Assembly: GCA_029717555.1 (NCBI GenBank)
Contig: JAMDHS010000144.1
Coordinates: 1 to 27,950 of the forward strand
DNA length: 27,950 nucleotides
Direction of reading: 5' to 3'
Source: Peribolospora baueri
Taxonomy: Eukaryota > Basidiomycota > Peribolosporomycetes > Peribolosporales > Peribolosporaceae
This document shows, one piece after another, positions 1 to 10,795 of this stretch. Position 1 is the stretch's first letter; every line of letters begins with the position of its first letter. Under the pieces are notes generated by a model. The model did no database searches. It was not told the DNA's origin and worked only from the letters and a program-made list of their open reading frames with translations. The position numbers and the translations under genes were made by a program.

Positions 1-2
1 AC

Positions 3-244
3 TTCGACATCGAGGAGGACAACATCATGATATCGTACCAGGTGGACGTGGGCGAGGGCGAAGTAGGGGAGGTTTGCAGACCTAGACCCTCCTTGCCCGG
101 CAGCGAGCTGCAAGGGCACCTATACCTGGATTACGGCTACTACGGCCCCCATCAGAAGGACCCGTCGAGTGGACCGCGCAGCAGGCCCGCGGCAAGCCAA
201 CCACCTTCGAGGAGTACCTCGCAAAGAACCCTGTTAAGCTATAA
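3..244 (+). CDS. NmrA-like family protein, C-terminal end (partial, possibly frameshifted)
   Basis: NmrA-like proteins are NAD(P)-binding Rossmann proteins that act as redox sensors or reductases in the cytosol. Only the C-terminal end is present. The frame opening at base 3 reads through LYLDYGYYGPHQKDP. The family's terminal segment follows as WTAQQARGKPTTFEEYLAKN and ends in PVKL plus TAA at 242-244. The aromatic DYGYYG patch and the GKPTTFEEYLAKNP tail are typical of fungal NmrA-like proteins (recognised from memory of the family). The two segments lie in different frames, with the change near 160-170, and I see no good intron between them. A one-base assembly error, a real frameshift or a decayed gene are all possible. 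The start of the gene lies outside the window. Family assignment is fairly secure; intactness is not. Confidence 0.6.
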
Positions 245-262
245 AGTCAAAGACAACATGTG

Positions 263-460
263 TGGGGGTGACTGAATATCCATGATGGAAAAATCAACCA
301 CCCAGAGTCTAAGGGGTGACTGAAAAGTCACAGATGAAGGAAAAGGCAAACACCAACCATATGGGCATGACTGAAAAGTAAAGGATGAAAGGGGAAAAAG
401 GACAGAAACCAAGCGTTGGGGGGTTGGCTGCTGAAAAGTCATGACGGGTGAACTGAAACT
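263..460. repeat. Degenerate ~50-bp repeat, purine-rich
   Basis: The motif GTGACTGA, or a close variant followed by AAAAGTCA, recurs near 268, 316, 366 and 428-446, giving a period of roughly 48-60 bases. The strand is strongly purine-rich from about 245 to 590. Copies are diverged, and I see no coding frame that matches a known protein. Confidence 0.5.
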
Positions 461-587
461 CTGGAAGGAAAACTATTAAAGTCATGGAGAGAGGACCGAA
501 AGTCTGGGAAGGGATACTCAAAGCATGTAAGGAGAAGTGAAAGGGTCGTGAAGGAAAATATTAAAGATTAGAAGAAAGCTGAAGTCG

Positions 588-786
588 GAAGGACAAGGCG
601 GTCACGCTAGAGGCGAGAATAACGCCGGAATGATCGCATAAGGTTGACATGGGGAAGAAAGGGATAAGTCACATAGGGTGAAGGACATGGAGGGGTCGGT
701 TTACGAAATCGGCTCGCGTTCGGATTCGGCGTGCTCGCCCAGAAACGGTATTCAACTCTTTGTTCAGGCTTGGTCGCGTGTTCGGG
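588..786 (+). repeat. Left arm of long-distance inverted repeat
   Basis: This stretch matches the reverse complement of 26451-26658. The inner ~110 bases (677-786) differ at only about two positions. The outer part (588-676) differs more and has a small indel. Similarity stops abruptly after CGTGTTCGGG at 777-786. Both copies contain the same short open frame (starting EGSVYEIGSRSDSACSPR), but the left copy lacks an ATG there, so I do not call it a gene. It is probably a dispersed non-coding repeat. Confidence 0.85.
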
Positions 787-2834
787 TGTCTAGAGAGGGG
801 ATGAGGACGGACGAAGACAGTATTTGTCGTGCCTGGCGAAGCGAAGACACCGCCGCGATGAAAAGGCGCACGTCGATCGTTCGTTCAGTACCACTGCACA
901 ATGTCGCTAAGGGGCAGGGCGGGCGGACAGCCCATCGGCTGCGTGCAGGAATGACCAAGTTGGTTCGTTTCTCGTGACCTAACTTGGCGCCGCTGGGCAC
1001 ACTGTGAGCATTTTCGGGGCCTCGCACACGGGGGCGTCGTCAGGCCATGTGGCGGATGCGATTTCAGGCTCCTCCTACTCATCCTTGTCCGGCGTCGCAT
1101 GGCACCGGATATCTGACGGTCGCCTCCAAACGGGGCAAGAGATAATGGGCAGCAACAGCAACACCAAGTTCTGAGGCGCATCGCATCGCATCGCATCGCA
1201 TCCCAGCCTAGCCCAGCCCAGCCCATCCCATCTCATTCCTGCCTGTCTGCCTGCCGCTAGATGGCGATCGCTTGCGGCTGCTGGTGCCGGCGGCATTCTC
1301 GGATCGTCAGCCGGTTCTGGCGCTGTGGGGCACGGAGGAAGGACAGGTGCGCGCAAGCGAAGTCGCGTTGGTCGGTCGGTCAGTCAGTCGGTCAGTCGGT
1401 CGGTGGGCGGTTGCGATCCGGACGAGCGAGGCGCCACATGACGAGCTCAGCTCGGCTCGTCCTTCACGGCCGTGGCCGGAAATGGGCCTGTCCTTGAGAC
1501 GGACCGACGGAGGGAGAGCGCAATGAGCGGCTCCAGGGATGCAAGCGAGCGTGGCTGGGCCGCTCGGGGCCTTCAAGCCAAATAGTTCTAACGAGACGCG
1601 GAAGGAATGAAATGGAAAGCTCCGGGGTGATAATAAGGCACTTGGGATGGCCTGCACACACTAGCCTTTGCATTTAACATTTACGTTCAGAGGGGACGGC
1701 GGTGCTCGTGCAAGCTACGCTGAACCCGGCTCGCTCGCCTTCTTCCTCCGGCCTCGATTCCTCATCCTCTTCCTCTACCTCTTCCCCGCTCGTCCGGCGA
1801 CCGTGGGCGTGGGCAGGCGGTCCGACGAGCCGGGAGGAGGCACCAGGTCGTCGGTAGCTTACACGCCCGCTCGCCGCTCGCCCACGCGACCTGACCTGCT
1901 CATGAAGCGATAAGCGAGGGCAGAGAGGAACAGGACTGCGCGGCGCAATGCAATGCCGTAGACTCTCGCGTAGAGTGCGATGCCGCCCGCTCTAGCTAGC
2001 TAGCTGTGCGTGCGTGGTATGGCATGCATCGTCGTCTCGTCTCGTCTCACGCGACCTGCGACAGCGCTCTCCAACGCCCGCAAAAGCCGGATCGAATCGA
2101 ATCGAATCGCCAGCGGGCCCGATTTGGAGAGAGAGAGTCATTCGTGCTCGAGTCCTGTCCTGTGCCTCGGACGCGCAGCTTCCGAAGACTCGGGAACATG
2201 CGACTGAGATTGAATAGACGCGGCGGTCCCGCTCGTCTTCTCCTCCTCCTTCGTCCCAGTCGGCGTCTCTTCACCGTCACACAGCTTGCTTCCTTTTTCA
2301 CGTTCGTCGACGCGGCCCGCTTTTTCTGTGTCTCATGGTTCCTATACCCTCTCTCTCCGCTTTCCCACAGACGGCTGTCTGTCGGGTGGGCTACGACGAT
2401 AAGCGTATGTATCCGCCTGTAATGAAGCGAGTGCTCAAGCGCAACCTAGCGTTAGCCAGACCCTGGTGTCGCCTGACGAGCGGCGACCATGCCATCTTGG
2501 TTCTTTTTTTGACTTTTCCTTTCCCTTCCCCATTCGACCTGGGTGAGCAGGTTCCCTTTGGGAGGTCGCGGCCGCCGATGCGCCAATGCCGCTCGTCGCT
2601 GTAAGACATGCAGGCCGTCGCATCGTCCTGGAGACACAATCCGGTCCATGCGGGGGTGCGCCATTACGATAGCAGATGCTCGTGTGAACGGCCCGCGCAG
2701 GTACATAATGGTCTCCTTCCCTCCACCCTTCCTTCTTCGCGCCTTTGGTCGTACATTTCTTCCTTAGGCTTCGGCTCCGGACCGTTCCCCCATCCTCCGC
2801 CTCTCTCTCTCTCCACTTCCCACTCCTTCTAGAG
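787..2834. other. Intergenic region with microsatellites
   Basis: I see no supportable gene here. The region holds short tandem repeats: (GCATC)n at 1178-1203, GGTC/AGTC repeats at 1370-1405, (AGCT)n at 1992-2005 and (ATCGA)n at 2091-2109. The last few hundred bases must include the promoter and leader of the membrane-protein gene starting at 2835. A pyrimidine-rich stretch at about 2795-2830 directly precedes that start codon, a common arrangement in fungal promoters. Open frames here are low-complexity and have no recognisable domains. Confidence 0.6.
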
Positions 2835-5635
2835 ATGGTCGACTGGACCTCGCCTGGTGAGCTTACCCTCCGCTTGCGCTGTGCACCTCTTCCGTCAGGA
2901 CGATGGATGGTACGACCTGCCCGCCTTGTCTAACCTCCTACCACCGACCGAACTACACCAGGCGAGATCCTTAGGGACTTCACAATCTGTGAGTGAGGCG
3001 CCCGTCGGAGGTGATCAGGCCAAGCGCACATGATCGCTGATGTGGCTCGCCACATCTAGTCAAAGGCTTGACCAACGGCGTCTTGGGGCTCTAGTGAGTC
3101 TCTCCCACCTCGTTCACCTCCGTCGCGTTTGGACAACAAGCGCTAAGAGCCCGTCTCTCGTCTCGTCGCACATCCTGCGCCCGTCTTCAAAGCTTCTGGG
3201 AATGGGTAACCAGCGTGAGTAGTACGTTTTGCCTCGTCGACTTCCCCTTGTCTCGACGCGCGCATGCTTGTTCACCTCTTGGCCCTCTCTAGCTCGACTT
3301 TGAGCTAGGACTGCTTCTGGGCCGGGTGAAGTATAGACCACCGACGACGCTATACCTTCTCACGAGGTATTTCTGCCTCTCCGCCCTTATCAGCCTCGTC
3401 ATCTTGAGGTAAGCCAGCGCGTTCGCGGCCCCCTCTACCACTGCGCTTCCAGGCCGACAAGCTCGGCGCGTCTTCCCCTCCTTTTCTTTCGCGTCTCAGC
3501 AATGACCTCCATATCCCCATAGGATGCCAAGACGTGAGCCCGTCTCACGCTTGACCGGCGGTGCAGGGACATTGATCGACCCATCTGTCCCTTTCTCCTA
3601 ACGCACGCAGATGGTCTATATCAGTGTGAGTGCTTAACATAGGATGGAGCCTGCCGGACGCTACACCCAATCGACTCAAACACCCTTCCTTTCCCGTGCT
3701 CGTCGTCTGCTCAGGTGTTCCTCATGTCTTCCACCGTGTATTGTGCGTCCCAGGCGGCAAGGTGGTAGCGTGGACGAGCATCTCGACTCATCCTTGTCAT
3801 ATCGGTTTTCAATCCCCCTCCCCTTACCCTCCTATCTCCAGGGGCTTCCGCGTAAGCCAGTCGTTTCTGCCATCTCTTTGACGATGAGAGCCGAATATGG
3901 ACTTTTGGTCTCGTGCTTTCTTTGGTCACCAGCATCTTCGCGCTACGAGTCATAGCCGTTTGGGAAAGGAGAATATATATCATCGTCGGTCTCGGAGGCG
4001 CGTGGTTGGCCTCTGTCGTGCTCTGGTCAGTTCTGTCTTTCGCTGCTTTCACTTTTCTTTTCCTTTTTATCTCGTATCCGTCACGACGCCTGTCCTGACG
4101 ACCATGGTCTCTCGCTCGACTCGCCACGCTCACAGGTCGGTGGAGGAAGGGTCGATCACCATGGTGAACGTCCCAGGCGTTGGTTGCACCGTCGACCACA
4201 TCGGCCCATTTTTCCCGGTGCCATTGTACGTATGCGAAGGCAAGGAGAGAGGCAACTTACGACGGTAGCGGTCGAGCATTCACGCGTGTTCTTCCTTCCT
4301 TCCACGACTCTGACCTTCAACAGCATTTACACCGAAGGTGGCGTATTTTTTCTTTTTCTTTTTTTTTGTGATCAGAAAGATTCTGCCCTGCCTTGCGCAA
4401 ATGTCTCTACTGACTCTTGAAGGCCCGCTTACGCATTCGCTTTAGTTTTCGACATCATGGTCACCGGACTTGCTGCTTATAAGTGAGTCCAGCAAGTCAC
4501 CCCCCCTCGAGTCCTGGGAGCTGAGGATGTCCGCGCACTCTGCTCACCTCTCTTTCAAATGACCTTCTACGCTCTGCAGACTCCTCCAAGTCAAAAAGAC
4601 GACCGGAGATGCATCAGGGCTGGTGCATGTGCTCTTCCAACAAGGTGAGCCATCGCGCTCGTCTCGGAGAATCTTCCTTGCCACCGGACTCATCAGTCAA
4701 TTGCTTTCCTTGACGCCCAGGTTTGAGCTACTTTGTCGTCAACTCCATCACTTGTACGCTGTCCTTGGGATTCATCATCACCAAAGTGAGTTAGTCAGCC
4801 GTACTTGAAGGCTCTCCGTTCGCATCTCGTTGACCGTATTGTCTTTCTTCGGTTTTGGCAGCCCAACGAACTCTTGGCGGTGGGTAGCTTCTCGTTCCCC
4901 TTGCCGAACCGAACTCGCTTGACCTCGCTTCGCTGACACGCCTACACGCTTTCAGGTCATGTTCTCAGTCGTTCAAATGACCTGTGAGCATACTTGTTCC
5001 CGCTCGTCTTCCATCCCGCCCCGGTCTTTCACGCTTGCTGATAGAGCCATCTTTCCCTTTTGCGAACCAGTCGCGGGAATCATGGCAACCCGCGCTTTCC
5101 GCGACCTCAGCAGCGGCAAGGCGCTCAGCTCCACCGTCCATTCTCACGGTCACTCCAACCCGAACCAGACGTCCTTCCACTGCCGGAGCTGCCTTGCCGC
5201 CTCCGACGTCGACGCCCCTTCCCACCAGCGCTCTCTCCCACGTTCACTCTCCAGTAGGTCTCGAGAGGCGGCACGCTGGAACCCTGCGCAGGTCGAAGGC
5301 GTCTTGATCCCCATGTCGCGCCTCCAGAACCGGTGAGCAGACCTTCCGTCAAACGAGGCGGGCGAACCTTGGACGGAGGGACGTAACGTGGCGTGTGATG
5401 ATTCGGTTTCTCCCCGACTCTCTTCCCCTTTACGCTTATCAGAGACCAAGAATGGCTGAAGGCGCGGGAGAGCAATTACGAGACGAGCGAAGCGATGGGG
5501 CCGCCTTACGACACTTTCGTATCTGCCCATCCACCACGCGGTTTCGTTCAAGCATACCATCTGCCCAACACTCAAAACAACACACAAAACGCTTACTCCT
5601 CTTACCCCTCCCGCGATCAATCCTGGCTCGCCTGA
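2835..5635 (+). CDS. Seven-helix membrane protein, 18-exon microexon gene
   Basis: The product resembles a family of uncharacterised basidiomycete multi-helix membrane proteins; function is unknown. Exons I can phase: 2835-2856, 2962-2988, 3060-3093, 3193-3214, 3293-3408, 3500-3533, 3611-3625, 3715-3761, 3861-4025, 4136-4225, 4324-4337, 4446-4482, 4580-4644, 4721-4785, 4862-4879, 4956-4983, 5071-5332 and 5443-5635, encoding about 417 residues. The start reads MVDWTSPGEILRDFTIFKG, which fits the family N-terminus. Predicted helices lie at about 17-35, 55-73, 121-140 (ending LRVIAVW), 144-161, 191-210, 230-251 and 254-272. A ~145-residue polar tail (273-417) follows, probably cytosolic. All listed junctions keep frame with GT-AG ends. 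Exons at 3715-3761 and 3861-4025 are least certain, because the protein is longer here than I expect. Skipping to about 3889 is an alternative. Confidence 0.8.
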
Positions 5636-5685
5636 ACGTGTCTCGGTTGTCGCCTTCGGACAAGGACGGATGATCTGAACTCGTG

Positions 5686-5708
5686 CCCTCTCGTGAGTGA
5701 GAGGGACG
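5686..5708. other. Short hairpin in 3' flank
   Basis: CCCTCTC and GAGAGGG form a perfect seven-base stem around the loop GTGAGT. Three more pairs form outside a one-base bulge. It lies about 50 bases after the stop codon of the membrane-protein gene, in the 402-base gap before the convergent elongin-A stop. It may fall in the 3' untranslated region, but no function can be claimed. Nothing else stands out in 5636-6037. Confidence 0.3.
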
Positions 5709-6037
5709 TCGCGTCCTCCGGTGATGCCAATCGGACGCGGCTCCAACCCCGTCGGTCCTTGCCCCCTTCGACGACGCAGCGGGTCTGTGTCCCGAACTAA
5801 AAGGCCCAAGCGGAGCGTTCTTTCCCCGCGACGTGTACGTGTACTCAGTCCGTCATCTTCCCATTGATTGATAAGAGTATATGTAGAACCAAACGTGCCG
5901 CTGGCGTCTATTCGTCTCTGAACTACACGGAATTTCTAAGCCTCCAACGACAAAGTTGCTTGATGAGGCGCCACTACAGTCGAAACGTCGTCGTCCACGC
6001 CCGCGCGACGATGACCGGCGACGCGCACCAAGAACCG

Positions 6038-7799
6038 TCACGGTATTTGTCGCTTCTTGCGGGGCATGAAGATACTCGGTTGCTTCCGAGCAACTCGTGG
6101 GCCCCCTGGACCGTGCGGAGGCGAGGACGCGAAGGAAGCGGCGGCTTGTTGTGCAGAACGGGGAGCTTGGTGGGAAGAGGCTATCGGCAGAGGCGTAGAA
6201 GCGCCTTGGCCAGGCTTTCCAGAGGGCGTTTCCGAACCGCTGGGCGGAGCTGGCTTGTCGACTGGACGCACCCCACTCGAAATGCTCAATTTGCTGACCG
6301 ACTTCACGGCCTTGACTTTGCGGGTCGTCACCATGATCCCAGGCCGTGCGGCCGCCCCCTTGACGTCCCCATCCGGCCCTTCCCGGCCGACGCCATCGGC
6401 CAACGACATGCGTTCTTTGCCTTTACCCTTGTCGCCGTCTTGGTCGCGTCCGAAAAAGTCGAAACCTTTGAGTCTTTTGGCATCCTCCATTTCCCTCATG
6501 GAGATCGTTGTGAGCCCGCCGCTAACGGGGGGAGATGACGATAGCCTTCGCTTTGACGGCACCCGCGAAGAAGGCTGTACCTGACCGCTAACTACGCTTT
6601 TGCTGCCAATGGTGCGCGGGGCGATCATCTTTGCGCCGGCCGTCCCCTGACGCAGGGGTAAAGAACATGCCGAAAGCTCGCGCCCGCCGTACCGAGACGA
6701 GGTGGAGGATGACGAGGAAGACGAAAGGGATTGAGTGAGATTCGAGAATTGGAGCGCTTTCGCCTTGCGCGCCTCAGTGCGAGCTTTATTTATGATCGAG
6801 TGCGGCCGTTGATCTTAGGAAGGCGGACAGTATCCAAAAAAAATGTAATCAGAGTCAGCTCTGCTTGCTCCTTTCTCCGCGGGCCAGAGGGTCTATCAAT
6901 TCAAATACGGCCCCTAAGGGATGTGAGGCGCTCACCTGCCAAGCCTCCTGGACGACTGCGCCTGGGAGGCCCTTTGAGGGAGTGGTCCACCACAATCTTC
7001 TTGGCCTCCTTCTCCGCCCTCAGCAATTCGGATCTCTCCCGTGCCGCCGCACGGGCTGCTTCATCCTGCTTTGCTCTAGCTTCTTTTGATTCCTGTAGAC
7101 GAGGAAATGCGTGTATAAACAATCAATAAAGAAGAATGGAGCAATATTGGCGAGCCGTCCGAGAACTGTCAGACATGCTCGTCACAGGGTCCACGACCGT
7201 CTCGGATGATGTTTGCCCCTTTTCCGTCAATAGCATAGCCGTGCCAGACAATGTAGGCAAAAAAACACCAGGACCACGCACCTTGTAAAGCCTCCTCCAT
7301 GACTTTGGCTTCTTCAACTCGCCCCTTTCATGCGCAACCCGATGCTGCGGGAAATCCTCCAGCACAAGATGTTCCCATATCTCGTCGTCTTCTCGGGCAA
7401 TTTGCTGTTGGTCGTACATTGACATGGACGAGCGGGTAAGGGAAGATCACATATCGTCAAGGGTGACACTGGAACCGAGATGGGAGGAGGCGGACGACCG
7501 ATCCCCGAGCGTGCTCACTGGGGAGCTCTCCTCGATGAGAGCGACTTGGTCGGCATCGCACTTGAACAAGATCTCGCGTACGAGTCGGTAGGGAAGGTCT
7601 CCGGCGTCGACCAGATGGCGCGCGTAGCGGGTCATGATGACTGCAGCGGGTTATCAATGCGTTATCCGGTGGACTGCGAGGAAGTGTGGCTGTGCGAGGG
7701 AAGGCGAGGGGGACGCTCACCTCGCTTGCAGATGGCCACCAGCGGCTCCACCTCCCTGGAGGCCCTGCCCACAGCTCTTGCCCCAGCTCTAGACGACAT
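6038..7799 (-). CDS. ELA1: Elongin-A (RNA polymerase II SIII subunit A-like)
   Basis: Elongin-A binds elongin C and, in fungi, serves a cullin ubiquitin ligase that removes stalled RNA polymerase II; it acts in the nucleus. Five exons on the minus strand join in frame: 7799-7721, 7640-7519, 7404-7282, 7092-6936 and 6813-6038, giving 418 residues. Residues 19-28 (PLVAICKRVI) match the elongin C-binding BC-box, L-x3-C-x3-hydrophobic. The box is followed by GDLPYRLVREILFKCD at 40-55, the elongin-A F-box-like helix. Then come DDEIWEHLVLEDFP, KSWRRLY, a charged coiled coil (SKEARAKQDEAARAAARER) and the conserved patch HSIINKARTEARKAKAL. The C-terminal half is Ser/Pro/Lys-rich and poorly conserved. 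The start was chosen because the BC-box lies close to it and an upstream minus-strand gene ends nearby. Length fits fungal homologues. Confidence 0.92.
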
Positions 7800-8138
7800 T
7801 CTGGGGGACTTGGCGGGTGGGAAGGAAGGAGGCGGGGACGGAAAGAGAGGAGTGGGAGGAGGATCGTCCGACGATCTTCGCACGAGCATCGTCCGCTCTT
7901 TACACGGGGCCGCACCGCCGCTGCGTGTGATCGGCCGCAGTAGCTCTCTTGTCATGAACGTTATCATCTTGGCGAACGACTGCGGACCTAAAACAGCATG
8001 ACTGATAGAGGTACAAAGACGACGGCAAGAAGGACGAAGGACGCTAAGCCCCAAAGTCGAAGGTGAGGAATACAAAAGTGACGCTCAAGAAGGAGAGGGA
8101 GATGCAGATTGTCGTGATCAGGTCGGAGAGAGCGAGCG
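7800..8138. other. Elongin-A upstream region
   Basis: This 339-base gap separates two minus-strand genes, so it must hold the elongin-A promoter and the 3' flank of the membrane-protein gene. An open frame runs upstream from the elongin-A ATG through proline-rich sequence with further ATGs, so a longer N-terminus cannot be excluded. I see no clear TATA box. Confidence 0.4.
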
Positions 8139-9700
8139 TCACTCGATCGACGACGCGCGACGCGGTGACCCTTCCGCCGAACGTCTCTGTCCGACAAGCT
8201 CGCTTGCAGGTTCTCGGACTGCCAACGAAGTCACCGGAGAGGCGAGGCGTCCGTCCATCCTTTCTTGTGATGTTGATGAAGGGGATGTGATATGTATGCG
8301 AGGTAGTGTTCTCGCTCGACGGGTGCGCGGCGGCGGCAGCAGCGAATCGACAGTGACCGTCTGGACACGACTTTGGTTTGGCGCCGACCAGAGATGTCTA
8401 ATCGAGGCTGCGTCGTTGAGGTCTTGGGATACCAGCTCCGTCGGCCGGCGGAAGCCTGTGTGAGGGTCAAAGAGCCCCGCTTTGCCACCGGCGCCACTCG
8501 TGGGTCCGAGAATATGTTCTTCGCTCGTCCAGGCGTGGTCAAGGGGACGACTCCGTATGCCCATTAAGGTCGCTCGAGGGAACGCGTCGAGAGCAAAGGA
8601 ACCTTCAAGGAACCTTCCTCTGTCGGGGATCTCTCGACCTCTATGGTCCGTACCGGAGGACGAGTGGCATCTATCAGCTGCTGCCGCCTCCTCACGGGCA
8701 TGGGAGCCTGCGTGGACAGAGGAGCGGAAGATCATACCCGCCAACGAAGCAGCGACCGAGCCGAGGGCCATGATGATCATCGTGCTGATAGTGCGGTCGG
8801 GGGCATAATACCATTCCACCATAGCCACAATCCTGATCGAGGCACGAAGTAGGCCCTTGGCTGAGCTTGCGGCTCCTTTGATGCCCCGTCCAGGACCTAA
8901 TCACGCAAAGCACTCCACGGCTATATAGTAGACCACCCCTTGCGTGACGAGGGCCTGGGTGAACGCTTTGGCCGCGGTTGGTATCGTATCTCTCCTGGGA
9001 AAGTTTCTGAACCCTTCAAGGTGGACGAGGCGTACAGTAGAGAGGAGGAGATTGGTGCTGTCGCTGAACATCAAAGCAGGCTGCCGTCGTGGGATGACGA
9101 TAGGAGTGAGACCAGCGTCCAACGGTGCCGTCATGAGATGGACATCGGCGCCCACCAGAAATCCGGAGATGCCGTCACGCCGAAGACGGTAGTGACAAAA
9201 GCTTGTTCCAGGTACATGCTGGCCTGCAGTGAAAACAGGGATCTGCGAGGTTGTGAAGGGGAATCAGCTGTCGGTGTTCCCGCTTTCGTGGTTCTCAGCT
9301 GAGCTTTCTCACTGTCAGGCTCCAACCCAACGTAGTGAAGAAAGAGGTTCCGAGGACGATCAATATGTGTGCATTGTAACCCCATAACGTCGCCGTTCGG
9401 GTGGTGAACAGAAAGTTGGTGCAATTGAGCGAAATGACCAGGACGGAGTCGAATGTCTCCGAGGAACAAAGAGTAGTAGACGAGCCTGGTTGGGGAAGGG
9501 AAAGTAAGGAAGAGCAGGCAGAAGATGAGAGAAAGCAAGGAGCCATCCCTCTCGGATGCCCGTTTGCCTTACCCAACCATGACGGCGTAGGCTGCATGCG
9601 GCGGCATGTCCTGGAAGATGACCTCGTCCTGTCTCCAGCGCACAAGCCTTGTCTCGAGCCGGACATGGGCCATGATTGGAAGACAGACCTTCACGCCACC
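8139..9700 (-). CDS. Multi-helix membrane protein, N-terminus unresolved
   Basis: Exons read on the minus strand are about 9700-9573, 9485-9313, 9242-9156, 9080-8905 and a last exon ending at 8139. Hydrophobic segments include SVLVISLNCTNFLFTTRTAT followed by LW, AHILIVLGTSFFTTLGW, ALMFSDSTNLLLSTVRLV, ALVTQGVVYYIAVECFA and STMIIMALGSVAASLAGMIF. The R-x2-x-LW pattern after the third-type helix resembles the LRVIAVW of the membrane protein at 2835-5635, so both may belong to one superfamily. A ~190-residue Ser/Arg-rich polar tail follows the last helix. Two problems remain. The first and second listed exons do not join in phase, and the junction near 8861-8905 needs an unusually short (39-base) intron. 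One or two further N-terminal exons probably lie in 9701-10193, where an ATG (MVQSEIELSAC) occurs at about 10190. The gene may be intact with mis-guessed exons, or decayed. Confidence 0.6.
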
Positions 9701-10193
9701 CTGTGCGGATCTAGGGAGGCCGGAGACAGCCCCTGGAGCTGTTCTCTAGAATCAGGCCACTGCGTGCTCGTGCCGACGATGGCAGCCAACTGGGAGACCC
9801 GTGAAACGCACTGGCTCGATAGGCGTGGTTCATCTAAACGAGTCTTCCGCTGCGGGTCGTCCATCAGCCGACACTGTGCTTCGCATGTATGAGTTCTTCG
9901 TCCACGCAGCGTCGACGAACAATGTCGCGCACCGGAGGGGGAGAACGACGGCAAAGGAGGGACAGGCCGATAGAACGGTCGACTCGCAGCGTGTCGAAGA
10001 GTCGGAAAAGGAGCGCTCCTAAGAAGCGAAGGGGAAGAGGCACCATACCATGGGATGGCTCGCCGAGTCGGTGTCGCCTCATCCTCACCCGCAACAGCTG
10101 GGACGGCACTTCGTCCTTGTGCACGCACTACTCGGCGCAGGTGGGCGCCTCCATAGAGCATGCAGATAGTTCAATCTCAGACTGGACCATTTT

Positions 10194-10795
10194 GGTCCGT
10201 ACGTGCTTACCCCGCAGACGATACAGTGCCGTATGAGGCCGGGTGTCCGACCTTCTCATTTGATTTATTCGTAGGTCGACCTTGCTTGCGGAGCTGCGCG
10301 AGGCGAGCGAGTCCCATGGAAACCGGAGAATGATGAGCCGACGGCGGTGCAGCCTGGCTGTTTCGTGAAACAGAGCCCGCGTTCAGATGGGCCAGTTAAA
10401 ATCGCCCATACGAATTACATGGCCTACCGAGGCCTTGAGAAAAAAGGCGACAGCGGGAACAGATATGATGAGGCCCGCGCACGCATCTATCGGACACACA
10501 TACAAATCGCAATGTACGAAGGCGCTCTCTTCCTGCGTTTCAAGTTGATCATCGGAGCATGGGGGGCGCGAAGGACGTCCTTGTTTCCTCAGCGACATAT
10601 CCGACTACTCTGTCTCTGTCCCTGACCTCCTCTGTGCGATCATGCCAAAGGAGGCAATTTTCTGTTCGACACGTGAAAATGCAAATTCCTAACAAGGTTC
10701 TCGTGCGCATTCTTCCTCTCCGCTCCCTGCCGCGGCATTCACTGTCGATCTGCACTCTTACATTTGACGCGCATGCCTGCCGTTCGGTGTAAACT
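10194..10795. other. Intergenic, no feature seen
   Basis: The gap lies between the presumed 5' side of the membrane-protein gene and the 3' end of the dehydrogenase gene. Open frames on both strands are short and match nothing I recognise. It probably contains the membrane-protein promoter and the dehydrogenase 3' untranslated region. Confidence 0.4.

Noticed and set aside
678-977. Small gene in the left inverted-repeat arm
   Set aside because: The frame has no ATG in this copy, diverges completely after the repeat ends at 786, and matches no family.
5150-5809. 219-codon minus-strand frame
   Set aside because: Antisense to the last two exons and 3' flank of the membrane-protein gene. Its composition is Arg-rich and no family is recognised.
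5864-6538. 224-codon plus-strand frame
   Set aside because: Antisense to the last exon of elongin-A; no recognisable motif.
10194-10795. Search for tRNA or other RNA genes here and in other gaps
   Set aside because: No stretch with a convincing A-box/B-box pair or cloverleaf could be made out by eye.
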